A DNA stretch of 41,780 nt. Origin: DATDPY01 sp964395765 (GTDB lineage: Bacteria > Bacteroidota > Bacteroidia > Cytophagales > Cyclobacteriaceae). The stretch's first letter is position 1. Each line of letters begins with the position of its first letter. The notes under the pieces were generated by a model. It was given only the letters and a program-made list of their open reading frames with translations, ran no database searches and was not told the DNA's origin. Both the position numbers and the translations under genes were made by a program. The DNA lies in assembly GCA_964395765.1 (NCBI GenBank), contig CAYNCU010000008.1, positions 1-41,780 on the forward strand, given 5' to 3'. This document shows positions 8,516-16,500 of the stretch, piece by piece.

Positions 8516-9223
8516 ACTGAAAACCTGGACAGCAATTCCTGTAGCCAGGATGATTCCACCGGCCAGGGCATTACTGTATTTTTCCAGAAAATTCAGCCGG
8601 ATCATTTTTAAGCCTGCCACACTCGCATGCACAACCGCAAGCATGGTCAGTAGGGTAACGGCAGAAAAAATCAGGATTACACCGATCAACCCACTATAGC
8701 TGCCCTCTGCAGCCGGGTACATAACCAACGGGATCATGGGTTCGCACGGGCCGAAAACAAAAATGATAAATAGTATCCAGGGGGTCATGCTTTTTGAAGG
8801 CTTATCCACATGAACGTGGGAGTGAACACCATCATGAATATGTTCATGCCGGTGCAAAGAACCGTCGGTATGACGATGCCAGTGGGTATGCGGCTTTTTT
8901 TTAACGGCTTGCCGGATTCCCCATATCATGTAAACAAGTCCGAAGGCGATCAACAGCCAGGCCGCCATCTTTCCACGGTTACTTTCAAAAAGATTGATGC
9001 TGGTAAGACTCCATCCGAGGGCGATTCCTGCCATACCGAGAATAACGGAACTGCCGACATGCCCTATTCCACAGAGAAGGGTGACCATAGTTGTTTTCCT
9101 GTACGACCATGACCTGTCTTTTGCCAACACAATGAAAGGTAAATAATGATCCGGCCCCAGGACGGTGTGAAAGAAAGCTACCGAACCGGCCGTTATCAGT
9201 AAAATCAGGGTCTGGTTATCCAA
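8510..9223 (-). CDS. Nickel-type permease with histidine-rich loop (UreH/RcnA-like membrane protein)
   Basis: The 237-residue protein has about six membrane helices. HTVLGPDHYLP in the first helix region and CGIGHVGSS in the second recall the His/Asp motifs of nickel/cobalt transporters. A cytoplasmic or periplasmic loop at ~112-138 is packed with histidine (for example HWHRH, HRHEHIH), typical of nickel permeases and exporters of the NicO/RcnA/UreH type. A third conserved segment reads FVFGPCEPMIP. The gene meets hypB tail to tail with a 6-bp overlap, so nickel supply for the hydrogenase is the likeliest role. Direction of transport (uptake or efflux) cannot be read from the sequence. AATATTTG at 9248-9255 on the minus strand is a 7-of-8 match to the -7 consensus, 25 bp upstream. 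Confidence 0.75.
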   Translation of the reverse strand: MDNQTLILLITAGSVAFFHTVLGPDHYLPFIVLAKDRSWSYRKTTMVTLLCGIGHVGSSVILGMAGIALGWSLTSINLFESNRGKMAAWLLIAFGLVYMIWGIRQAVKKKPHTHWHRHTDGSLHRHEHIHDGVHSHVHVDKPSKSMTPWILFIIFVFGPCEPMIPLVMYPAAEGSYSGLIGVILIFSAVTLLTMLAVVHASVAGLKMIRLNFLEKYSNALAGGIILATGIAVQVFSL

Positions 9224-9526
9224 GGGTTATCGATTAAATTTCAGCTTCAAATATTATATAATTGAGATTTCTAAAGTATGATTAAAATTAGGAATTCAGC
9301 TTGCTTTAAAAAGAAGTTAAAATACCCGGGTTACAACGAGAACGCCAATTGGCAATCGTTTCCAATTAGGCTCTACTCAACAACGGGAGACCATGGCTCA
9401 AGGGCCGGGATCCTGTCTATTACCTGGGTTTAAGGCAAGTGCCAACTCATTATAATCTTCCAACCGATTGTCATACTCCTTTTTGTTCAAGCGAAGATTG
9501 TATGAGGTAAAACACCCATGTCTGAT
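9224..9526. other. Intergenic stretch without a convincing gene
   Basis: Between the permease start and the hppA terminator I see no recognisable gene, tRNA or repeat. A 51-codon frame on the plus strand (9278-9433) has no recognisable motif and no promoter box of consensus quality. The first ~30 bases probably carry the permease promoter. Confidence 0.5.
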
Positions 9527-9558
9527 AAAAAAAGCTGCCTGTGAAGGGCAGCTTTTTT
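9527..9558. terminator. Rho-independent terminator downstream of hppA (works in either direction)
   Basis: The stem GCTGCC (9534-9539) pairs with GGCAGC (9547-9552) across a 7-base loop and is flanked by A7 on one side and T6 on the other. This gives a strong terminator for the minus-strand hppA gene, which ends 18 bp away, and a symmetrical signal for plus-strand transcription. Confidence 0.85.
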
Positions 9559-9576
9559 GTCATGTTATCAAGAAGA

Positions 9577-11961
9577 TCATTCCTTAGGGATACGCATTTT
9601 ATAAAATGTCCTGTAAACGAATACCAATGCGATGGCCAGGAAAACAATACCTACATACGGGGCAGCTGCCCTGAAGTTTTCCGATATGGCAATTTCCATG
9701 GCCAGTAATCCGAACAAAGTGGTGAATTTTATGATCGGGTTCAATGCCACGGAAGAAGTATCTTTAAACGGGTCTCCTACCGTATCTCCAATGATAGTCG
9801 CAGCATGAAGGTCGGTTCCTTTTTCTTTCAGGTCGACTTCCACCACCTTCTTGGCATTGTCCCAGCAACCGCCGGCATTGGCCATGAATACTGCCTGGAA
9901 CAATCCGAAGATTGCGATGGATATCAGGTAGCTGACGAAGAATGAAGCCGGGCTGTTCGACATTCCGGGGGCCGAGAAAAAGGCAAAGGCCAGAGCAAAA
10001 GAGAATAAAGCCACGAATATATTCAACATACCTTTTTGGGCATATTGCGTGCATATCTTCACCACTTCCTTTGATTTCTCAGTGGAGGCCTTCTGATCGG
10101 CATTGGGATCAAGATTAATATTTTTCTTGATATAGGAAACCGCCCGGTAAGCACCGGTTGAAACTGCCTGCATGGAGGCCCCGGTAAACCAGTAAACGAC
10201 GGCACCGCCGGCTAACAGACCCAGGATAGTATAAGGATTGAGAATATTTAAAATTGTTTCCGGTGCTACCCCGAGTACATTTTTAATGACCAGGATCAGG
10301 GAGAAGATCATCGTGGTAGCCCCGACTACCGCGGTTCCGATCAAAACCGGTTTTGCGGTAGCTTTAAATGTATTCCCGGCACCGTCATTGGCTTCCAGGT
10401 AATATTTGGCTTTTTCAAAATCCGGCTTAAATCCAAAGTCTCTTTCAATTTCCGGGCCTATATTGGGAATGTTCTCGATCAGCGATAATTCGTAAATCGA
10501 TTGCGCATTATCCGTAACCGGTCCGTAACTGTCGACCGCAATGGTGACCGGTCCCATTCCAAGCATTCCGAAGGCCACCAGGCCGAAGGCAAACACGGAA
10601 GAATAAATCATAAAGTAATCAAGACCCATTGAGCTTGTAAAATAAGCGGCAAACATCAAAACGACGAATATCATGCCTTGCCAGAAGGCGCTGAAATTTC
10701 CGGCTACAAGACCGGATAAAATGGTAAGCGAAGCGCCGCCTTCCCTGGAAGCCCTTACTACTTCCTGTACATGGCGGGATTTCGGGCTGGTGAATATTTT
10801 GGTGAATTCCGGGATCAGGGCAGCTCCCAGGGTACCGCAACTGATGATGATGGAAATTTTAAGCCATAATTCATTCGGGAGATTCCCGATCATTATTTTA
10901 CTGACTGCGAATGTCATTATAATGGATAATATGGAGGTAACCCATACCAGCGAGGTCAGTGGCTGTTCAAAATCAATATCATCTTTACCGCTGAAACGTG
11001 CCTGGGTAATTAAATTGTTAATCCAGTAAGCCACCACGGAAGTTACGATCATCAGGATACGCATAACAAAGATCCAGGTGATCAACTGTGCCTGGAATTC
11101 AAGTTTTACGCCTAACACGATAAATGCGATCAAAGCCACTCCGGTTACCCCGTAAGTTTCAAAACCGTCCGCGGTCGGGCCAACGCTGTCGCCGGCATTA
11201 TCACCGGTACAGTCGGCTATCACACCGGGATTTCTCGGATCATCTTCCTTGATTTTGAAAACAACTTTCATCAGGTCCGATCCGATATCGGCGATCTTGG
11301 TAAAAATACCGCCCGCAATACGAAGCGCACTGGCGCCAAGTGATTCACCGATCGCAAATCCGACAAAACTTGCCCCTGCCAAATCCTCCGGAACAAACAA
11401 AAGGATGATCAGCATCATGGTGAGTTCAACGCAAACAAGAGCCACCCCTATACTCATACCGGCCGACAAGGGTATATTAAGCAACTGCAGGGGTTTTCTC
11501 CTCAGGGAGGCAAACGCCATGCGGCTGTTCGCCAGGGTGTTCATCCGGATGCCGAACCAGGCTACTCCGTAAGATCCCAGGATACCGATGACGGTCCAGC
11601 CGATAATAAGGAGGACATCACCGAATCCTTTCGACTGGAGAAAGCCGAAGTAAAAGGCAACGCATATTGCGATAAAGGCAAACAACAGGATTAAAAACCT
11701 ACCCTGTTGAAGCAGGTAGGTTTTACAGGTTTCAAAGATTATTTGGGAAACGTCCAGCATGGACTTATGGGCTTTTACATTTTTAACCTGCAGGAATTTC
11801 AACAAACCGAAAACCAGCCCTAGTCCGCAAATGATAAAGCCTAACATCAGCCACCCGCGCTGGGTGCCGTTTAGTTCAGGTATTTTTAAATCAGCTTCAC
11901 TGGCAAAACTTGCGACAGGTACCAGGAAAGCTGCCATCACTGTCATAAAAATCTTCTTCAT
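9577..11961 (-). CDS. hppA: Membrane-bound proton-translocating pyrophosphatase, apparently of the divergent type
   Basis: This 794-residue polytopic protein hydrolyses pyrophosphate in the inner membrane and couples it to ion pumping. Catalytic Asp-rich loops are present: DIGSDL (from Asp225), EDDPRNPGVIADCTGDNAGD (239-258) and, downstream, GPVTDNAQSIYEL and GDTVGDPFKDT. In canonical enzymes the first loop continues GKVE with an ion-gate glutamate; here it reads MKVV, is one residue shorter and has no glutamate. GNTFKATAK carries lysine where potassium-independent enzymes have it. These features match my memory of a divergent, K+-independent, Na+-inhibited H+-pumping group described from Chlorobium limicola, but subfamily placement is an inference. 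An N-terminal hydrophobic stretch ending in ASFAS resembles a signal sequence. Transcription is monocistronic and ends at a clear terminator. Confidence 0.93.
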   Translation of the reverse strand: MKKIFMTVMAAFLVPVASFASEADLKIPELNGTQRGWLMLGFIICGLGLVFGLLKFLQVKNVKAHKSMLDVSQIIFETCKTYLLQQGRFLILLFAFIAICVAFYFGFLQSKGFGDVLLIIGWTVIGILGSYGVAWFGIRMNTLANSRMAFASLRRKPLQLLNIPLSAGMSIGVALVCVELTMMLIILLFVPEDLAGASFVGFAIGESLGASALRIAGGIFTKIADIGSDLMKVVFKIKEDDPRNPGVIADCTGDNAGDSVGPTADGFETYGVTGVALIAFIVLGVKLEFQAQLITWIFVMRILMIVTSVVAYWINNLITQARFSGKDDIDFEQPLTSLVWVTSILSIIMTFAVSKIMIGNLPNELWLKISIIISCGTLGAALIPEFTKIFTSPKSRHVQEVVRASREGGASLTILSGLVAGNFSAFWQGMIFVVLMFAAYFTSSMGLDYFMIYSSVFAFGLVAFGMLGMGPVTIAVDSYGPVTDNAQSIYELSLIENIPNIGPEIERDFGFKPDFEKAKYYLEANDGAGNTFKATAKPVLIGTAVVGATTMIFSLILVIKNVLGVAPETILNILNPYTILGLLAGGAVVYWFTGASMQAVSTGAYRAVSYIKKNINLDPNADQKASTEKSKEVVKICTQYAQKGMLNIFVALFSFALAFAFFSAPGMSNSPASFFVSYLISIAIFGLFQAVFMANAGGCWDNAKKVVEVDLKEKGTDLHAATIIGDTVGDPFKDTSSVALNPIIKFTTLFGLLAMEIAISENFRAAAPYVGIVFLAIALVFVYRTFYKMRIPKE

Positions 11962-12260
11962 AACGTGTATTTTGGTTTAACAGATTATATCTAAAAATTT
12001 CAATTTACTACATAAAAAATATTAATTCCCGAAAAAACCAGCTTTCACACCCGCGAAAATTATTAATTTCTTAATGATAAAAGACATTTAAATCATTCCC
12101 GGGGTAAAACCCGCCCAAAAATAGACCATTTTTCACTGGTTAACAAGAAAATGATTTTGGCGATTTAAAATCTTTTCCGGGTCATTTCAAAGCAAGATTT
12201 TCCCTGATAAATGAATCTTTCGAACCTCTTTATTCGTAAAAAAATACAAATAATTTTTTT
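11962..12260. other. AT-rich divergent intergenic region between hppA and an outer-membrane protein gene
   Basis: About 300 bp should hold both divergent promoters. No full TAnnTTTG box was found on either strand near the starts. There is a weak CGGG/CCCG hairpin around 12104-12117 but no gene or known RNA motif. Confidence 0.4.
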
Positions 12261-12893
12261 ATGAATACCGCAACCCCCACGCTATTTTTTTTATTAATCC
12301 TTATTCCGTTTTCTTTCTTGAAGGCCCAGGAGGATGGCGAAATGCACACACTGGCAGGATCGATCTGTCATTCAGGCGGATATGGCGCCCTATTATTTAA
12401 AAGCACTGAATTCAGGGATAAGTCGATGGTGCTGGTCGGAGGCAGGGGAGCATGGGTTATCAACCGCGTGTTCGGCATCGGTTTTGAAGCCAATGGAGTT
12501 CTGCCGATCAATACCTATGAAGGGATAGACCCTGACGGATACAATAATGCTTTTCTTGTAGGTGGTTACGGCGGACTTGTTCTTGAGCCGGTGCTTATGT
12601 CCAACAAACTGATCCACGTAAATTTTCCCGTAACTGCAGGTGCCGGATGGCTGGGCTATGTAAGGGACTGGGAAGCAACCAACTATCACCCCGGAAGAAA
12701 TGACCTTTATGATCAGGATATTTTCTGGTACCTGGAGCCTGGTATTTCAATCGAACTCAATGTCACGCGTTTTTTCAGGGCCGATATAGGCGTTACGAAA
12801 AGATTTGTACAGGATTTGCAGCTGGTTGATACCGGTTCTTCCGATTTCAGCAAACCCAGCTTTTCGCTGGCCCTGAAATTCGGACGGTTCTGA
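12261..12893 (+). CDS. Probable outer-membrane beta-barrel protein, function unknown
   Basis: The 210-residue protein has a signal peptide (hydrophobic core at ~8-19, cleavage near KAQ at 21-23). It continues with alternating Gly/aromatic strands such as LVGGYGGLVLEPV and VTAGAGWLGYV, and ends LALKFGRF with a terminal phenylalanine. That pattern is typical of small outer-membrane barrels. I do not recognise a specific family or ligand. It stands alone between the divergent hppA gene and the cytochrome b5-like gene 119 bp downstream. A periplasmic soluble protein cannot be excluded, but the C-terminal aromatic residue and glycine-rich strands favour a barrel. Confidence 0.65.
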   Translation: MNTATPTLFFLLILIPFSFLKAQEDGEMHTLAGSICHSGGYGALLFKSTEFRDKSMVLVGGRGAWVINRVFGIGFEANGVLPINTYEGIDPDGYNNAFLVGGYGGLVLEPVLMSNKLIHVNFPVTAGAGWLGYVRDWEATNYHPGRNDLYDQDIFWYLEPGISIELNVTRFFRADIGVTKRFVQDLQLVDTGSSDFSKPSFSLALKFGRF

Positions 12894-13012
12894 GTACGGA
12901 TTTATGTCTGAATTTTGCAAAGGCCATATGACTGTGTCCCCCCCGTCATTATTTATTGGCTTTTAATTTCACAGGTTAACTGCTCATTCGATATATTCGT
13001 AAACTCTTTAAG

Positions 13013-13249
13013 TTGGAAAAGATCAGGGAATATACCGTGGGACAGTTGGCGTTAAGGAACGGTAAAGACAAGGATGAAGTCTGGTGTGCTTACCGCGGTT
13101 TCATTTATGACCTTTCCGCTTCCAGGATGTGGTGGGACGGGAAACATTATGAACATTGGGCAGGTCAGGATCTGACAGCAGAATTGCCCGATGCTCCTCA
13201 TACGGACTCGGTTTTCTCAAAATTCAGGATTGTGGGTAAATTAATTTAG
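13013..13249 (+). CDS. Cytochrome b5-like heme-binding protein (TTG start)
   Basis: The 78-residue protein is a single cytochrome b5-like domain of the short bacterial type: GFIYDLSASRMWWDGKH is followed by HWAGQDLTAELPDAPH. In this family the histidines near GKHYEH and in APH are the expected heme ligands. No signal peptide is visible, so the protein is probably cytoplasmic, and its redox partner is unknown. The only reasonable start is TTG at 13013: the frame is closed by TAA at 12977 and there is no upstream ATG. The next gene begins 9 bp downstream, so the two are probably co-transcribed. A steroid-binding-like (MAPR) role is possible because that family shares the fold. Confidence 0.72.
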   Translation: MEKIREYTVGQLALRNGKDKDEVWCAYRGFIYDLSASRMWWDGKHYEHWAGQDLTAELPDAPHTDSVFSKFRIVGKLI

Positions 13250-13258
13250 GCACGAGGA

Positions 13259-13831
13259 ATGCATGATATAGAACCTTATTATCGCTGGCTGATGCAGTAT
13301 GATCCTTCCCGGGATGAGCGATCCCCGTTCTTCCGGAAAGAGTATAACTATGATGTTTATTCCGAGACGATCTATAATTATTATATTGATCCCGCCTGGG
13401 ATTATATGGGTTCTGAAACGCTGTATCTTAAAATACTTTATACCTCCTACCAGCATGGATTTACCATCATCGAATTTATCGGTGAATGGAACGATGCCAT
13501 TAATAATGACATCATGTATTTTAAAAGAAATATTGTTGACCACCTTTCGGAATACGGCATAAAAAAATATATCCTGATCGGGGAAAATGTCTTTAACTTC
13601 CACGGTTCCGATGATTGTTACTATGAAGAATGGTTTGAGGACATGGAAGAAGGATGGATCGCAGCGCTCAACTTCAGGGACTTTATACAACACGAATGGA
13701 AAAAATACCAACTCGATTGCTACCTGAACTGGGGAGGAGAGCTTGAGATTGAAGACTGGAGGACCTTCCAGCCTGTTGATCTTTTCAACAAAGTAGATTC
13801 CCTGATCAGGAAAAGGATCTCAATGGAATAA
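13259..13831 (+). CDS. Hypothetical protein, 190 residues, paired with the cytochrome b5-like gene
   Basis: I do not recognise this protein. It is acidic and rich in Tyr, Trp and Asp (DCYYEEWFEDMEEGW, YNYYIDPAWDYMG), has no membrane segment or signal peptide, and has good codon use across its length, so it is very likely a real cytoplasmic protein. It begins 9 bp after the cytochrome b5-like gene and probably shares its transcript, which suggests but does not prove a functional link. The region around residues 80-110 (FIGEWNDAINNDI, KYILIGENVF) suggests an alpha/beta fold. A weak inverted repeat follows the gene. Confidence 0.7.
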   Translation: MHDIEPYYRWLMQYDPSRDERSPFFRKEYNYDVYSETIYNYYIDPAWDYMGSETLYLKILYTSYQHGFTIIEFIGEWNDAINNDIMYFKRNIVDHLSEYGIKKYILIGENVFNFHGSDDCYYEEWFEDMEEGWIAALNFRDFIQHEWKKYQLDCYLNWGGELEIEDWRTFQPVDLFNKVDSLIRKRISME

Positions 13832-13871
13832 AACTCCGGAATCAAATAGCGGGAATCGAAAATCTGAAATC

Positions 13872-13898
13872 AAATCCTTCATCCTGGGACAAGGATTT
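13872..13898. terminator. Possible bidirectional terminator between convergent genes
   Basis: AAATCCTT (13872-13879) and AAGGATTT (13891-13898) form a perfect 8-bp inverted repeat around an 11-base loop, between the 190-residue unknown gene and the convergent SprT-like gene. There is no long T run, so its strength is uncertain. Confidence 0.35.
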
Positions 13899-13903
13899 AA
13901 AAT

Positions 13904-14536
13904 TCAATGATACCTTTCTATATACGCCAATTCCGGGATCAGGTATTCCCTTCCCGAGCCGACTTCCCGGCAAAGGGCGCGGGTCCTTTTGGATTCCAGT
14001 TTTTTATATACTTTCCCCGATAATACAAATTTTTCTCCCGGCCGGATCGATTCCAGGTAAATGGTCTTACCGTTCGATTTTTTATCATAGCGTTTCAGCA
14101 CCCGGGAAAGGATGATATCGGTATCGGAAGAAGCTTTCGGATTTTCCATGTGGGCACGAAGCGAAGAAAGCACATCCGGCGGGAAATTATCAGTGTTCAT
14201 CACCGGCTTGATCAGTAATTTGAAATATTCTTTCCAGCTTTCCCCGTGCGGCATAACCCGGCGCCCGTGATGCATATAATTACGCTGGTGCGCCACTTCA
14301 TGGATATAGGTGATCAGGAATAGATACGGGTTCAGGCTGCCGTTAAGCGTGATCGAATGTGACCGGTCCCTGGGATTGAACTGGTAATCGCCGTGCTTTG
14401 ATTCACGGGCTTTCGTTATTTTAAAGTGAAAAGGCTTCTGCAACCATAACCGCACAACATAGTCTACTGAATTTTCAGGCACGTATTTCCCAATCACCAG
14501 TCTGAACTTTTCCGCTTTTGGATGTATTCTTTTCAT
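13904..14536 (-). CDS. SprT-like zinc metalloprotease domain protein
   Basis: The 210-residue protein carries the zincin motif HEVAH at residues 79-83. A downstream histidine in MPHGESW (97), spaced as in the SprT/Spartan family, is the expected third zinc ligand. The N-terminal part (~1-75) fits a SprT-like domain; the C-terminal ~80 residues are basic and beta-rich, without the typical zinc ribbon cysteines. Substrate is unknown; eukaryotic Spartan cleaves DNA-protein crosslinks, and bacterial members are poorly studied. Its ATG overlaps the stop of der by four bases on the same strand, so it is translated with der. Confidence 0.8.
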   Translation of the reverse strand: MKRIHPKAEKFRLVIGKYVPENSVDYVVRLWLQKPFHFKITKARESKHGDYQFNPRDRSHSITLNGSLNPYLFLITYIHEVAHQRNYMHHGRRVMPHGESWKEYFKLLIKPVMNTDNFPPDVLSSLRAHMENPKASSDTDIILSRVLKRYDKKSNGKTIYLESIRPGEKFVLSGKVYKKLESKRTRALCREVGSGREYLIPELAYIERYH

Positions 14537-15840
14537 TTCGTCCTGAACACCAGCTTTACCGGTGTTCCTTCCAGTTTAAAATTTTCTCTCAACTTGTTTT
14601 CAAGGTACCTCTCATATCCCTGGTTGATATCCCGGGGATGGTTGCAAAAAAATGCGATCGTCGGCGTCCGTGATGGAAGTTGGGTCACGTATTTAATTTT
14701 TACATATTTTCCTTTAATGGCCGGGGGAGGATATTTCTTTATCGCCTCCAGCATTACCGAATTCAACTCGGAGGTGGTAATTTTCCGGTGAAGATTATCA
14801 TATACTTCCATCGCCTTTTCCACCGCCTGGTAGATCCGCTGTTTCTTTAATACGGATATAAAAAGAATAGGGATGAAATCCATTGTCCCGAGTTTTTCTC
14901 CTATAATTTTCTTTACATGGTTGGCTGTATTCGTCTCTTTTTCAATCAGGTCCCATTTGTTGACCAGAATTACAATCCCCTTTTTATATCGCCGCGCCAG
15001 GGCAATAAGATTAACATCCTGACTATCAAAACCTACATGGGCATCATACATGATCATGACTACATCGCAGTCTTCGATGGCCTTTATCGCACGCATAACG
15101 CTATAAAATTCAATATCATTCCTGATTTTCGACCGTTTGCGAATGCCTGCCGTGTCGATCAGCATGAATTCCTTTCCGTACAGGTTGTACCGGGTATTGA
15201 TCGCATCGCGGGTGGTGCCTGCTGTTTCCGTTACGATTGACCTTTCCTGGCCTAACAAGGCGTTTAACAGGGAGGATTTACCTACATTCGGACGCCCTAT
15301 GATCGCAATCCTGGGCAAGCCGGTGCTTTCGTCCGGCGAATCGTCAGGAATATAATTTTCGACAAGGTCATCCAGCAAATCCCCCGTTCCCGATCCGTTC
15401 ACCGAGGAAACCGGGTATAACTTTTCAAAACCGAGGGAATAAAATTCTCCTGAGGAAAGAGAAAGAGCTGAATTATCCGCTTTATTCACGATCACATAAA
15501 CAGGTTTATTCGTGGTTCGGATAACATTGGCAAATTCCTTATCAAATTCCGTTACCCCCTGACGGATATCCACCATGAAAAAGATAACCGAAGATTCTTC
15601 CATGGCGATTTCAATCTGGGTTTTTATCGCTTTTTCAAAGATATCCTCCGAATCCTCAACAAATCCCCCGGTGTCAACCACGGTAAAATGACGGCCGTTC
15701 CATTCGCAGATACCGTATTGACGGTCCCTGGTGACGCCACTGGTATCATCCATAATAGCCTGTTTTTTTTCTATCAGCCGGTTAAAAAATGTGGATTTAC
15801 CTACATTGGGCCGCCCGACGATCGCCACTATATTTGCCAT
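14533..15840 (-). CDS. der: Ribosome biogenesis GTPase Der (EngA)
   Basis: Der is an essential GTPase with two tandem G domains needed for assembly of the 50S subunit. The 435-residue protein begins MANIVAIVGRPNVGKS, with a second P-loop GRPNVGKSS near residue 180, NKAD and NKWD specificity motifs, and a C-terminal KH-like domain (~350-435). I chose the ATG at 15840 because it gives the standard N-terminus. The frame stays open upstream for 59 more codons, but a full-consensus promoter box lies within that stretch (15867-15874), which argues against the longer form. The gene is divergent from the Rrf2 regulator and overlaps the SprT-like gene by four bases. Confidence 0.96.
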   Translation of the reverse strand: MANIVAIVGRPNVGKSTFFNRLIEKKQAIMDDTSGVTRDRQYGICEWNGRHFTVVDTGGFVEDSEDIFEKAIKTQIEIAMEESSVIFFMVDIRQGVTEFDKEFANVIRTTNKPVYVIVNKADNSALSLSSGEFYSLGFEKLYPVSSVNGSGTGDLLDDLVENYIPDDSPDESTGLPRIAIIGRPNVGKSSLLNALLGQERSIVTETAGTTRDAINTRYNLYGKEFMLIDTAGIRKRSKIRNDIEFYSVMRAIKAIEDCDVVMIMYDAHVGFDSQDVNLIALARRYKKGIVILVNKWDLIEKETNTANHVKKIIGEKLGTMDFIPILFISVLKKQRIYQAVEKAMEVYDNLHRKITTSELNSVMLEAIKKYPPPAIKGKYVKIKYVTQLPSRTPTIAFFCNHPRDINQGYERYLENKLRENFKLEGTPVKLVFRTK

Positions 15841-15866
15841 CCGTTTCCTAACATGAATAAGAGGGG

Positions 15867-15874
15867 CAAATTTA
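15867..15874 (-). promoter_or_regulatory. Candidate der promoter, -7 box TAAATTTG
   Basis: The minus strand reads TAAATTTG, a full match to the Bacteroidetes -7 consensus TAnnTTTG, 26 bp upstream of the der ATG at 15840. A TTTG lies further upstream (15903-15900), but the spacing of 25 is longer than the usual 19-21. Its position supports the short start for der. Confidence 0.45.
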
Positions 15875-16051
15875 TATAATCTTCGCCAGATCAGAGTGCC
15901 AAATTTTCCCCGCGCAGCTATTTCATAAGTTTTATTTTCAAAGGAAACACCATCACCTTGCCTGTCAGGAGTTTCAAAAAATTTTACTCCGATTTTTATA
16001 TCCGATGTATTATCCATATAATTGCGATAGGAAAACTATGTAATAGGCTTT

Positions 16052-16486
16052 ATGCGATTATCGACAAAAACATTATATGGAACCAGGCTGATGTTTGAAC
16101 TGGCGCTGAATTATAACAAAGGAGTAATGCGATTGGGAGATATGGCGAGGAACCAGGGGCTTTCGGAAAAATATTCCGAACAGATAATCAGCCTTTTAAA
16201 AGGAGCTAACCTGGTAACAGCACAACGGGGAGCTGAAGGGGGTTATGTTCTCTCCCGACCGGCTTATAATATCAGTATGAAGGAAATTGTTGAGACCCTT
16301 GAGGGCTCATTATCGATGATCGATAAAGAAGAAACGATCGGGCAAAACGATAGCAGCCAATTCATCAATTTCAGGGTTTGGGAGAAACTATCCAGGAAAA
16401 TCGGGGAAACATTAATGGAAATTACATTGGAAGACCTGGTGAATGACTTTATCAACCGTTCTTCCGAATTGAATTATGAAATTTAA
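16052..16486 (+). CDS. Rrf2-family transcriptional regulator without iron-sulfur cysteines
   Basis: The 144-residue protein has the Rrf2 winged-helix start (MRLSTKTLYGTRLM), the recognition region LSEKYSEQIISLLKGANLV and the wing RGAEGGYVLSRP at ~69-80. The segment where IscR and NsrR carry three cysteines (after SMKEIVETLEGS) contains none, and the whole protein has no cysteine. It therefore cannot bind a cysteine-ligated Fe-S cluster. Cysteine-free Rrf2 proteins include CymR, which represses cysteine biosynthesis in Gram-positives in complex with CysK. This gene is 14 bp upstream of cysK, so a CymR-like sulfur regulator is a good inference. It is divergent from der. Confidence 0.88.
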   Translation: MRLSTKTLYGTRLMFELALNYNKGVMRLGDMARNQGLSEKYSEQIISLLKGANLVTAQRGAEGGYVLSRPAYNISMKEIVETLEGSLSMIDKEETIGQNDSSQFINFRVWEKLSRKIGETLMEITLEDLVNDFINRSSELNYEI

Positions 16487-16500
16487 AATCGGCAGTCAGT

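Noticed and set aside
9278..9433. 51-codon plus-strand frame in the permease-hppA gap
   Set aside because: No recognisable motif, no hydrophobic pattern and no consensus promoter box; length is within what chance gives in a 300-bp spacer.
15841..16017. 59-codon N-terminal extension of der
   Set aside because: The standard Der start is MANIVAIVGRPNVGKS at 15840, the extension resembles nothing known, and a full -7 promoter box lies inside it.
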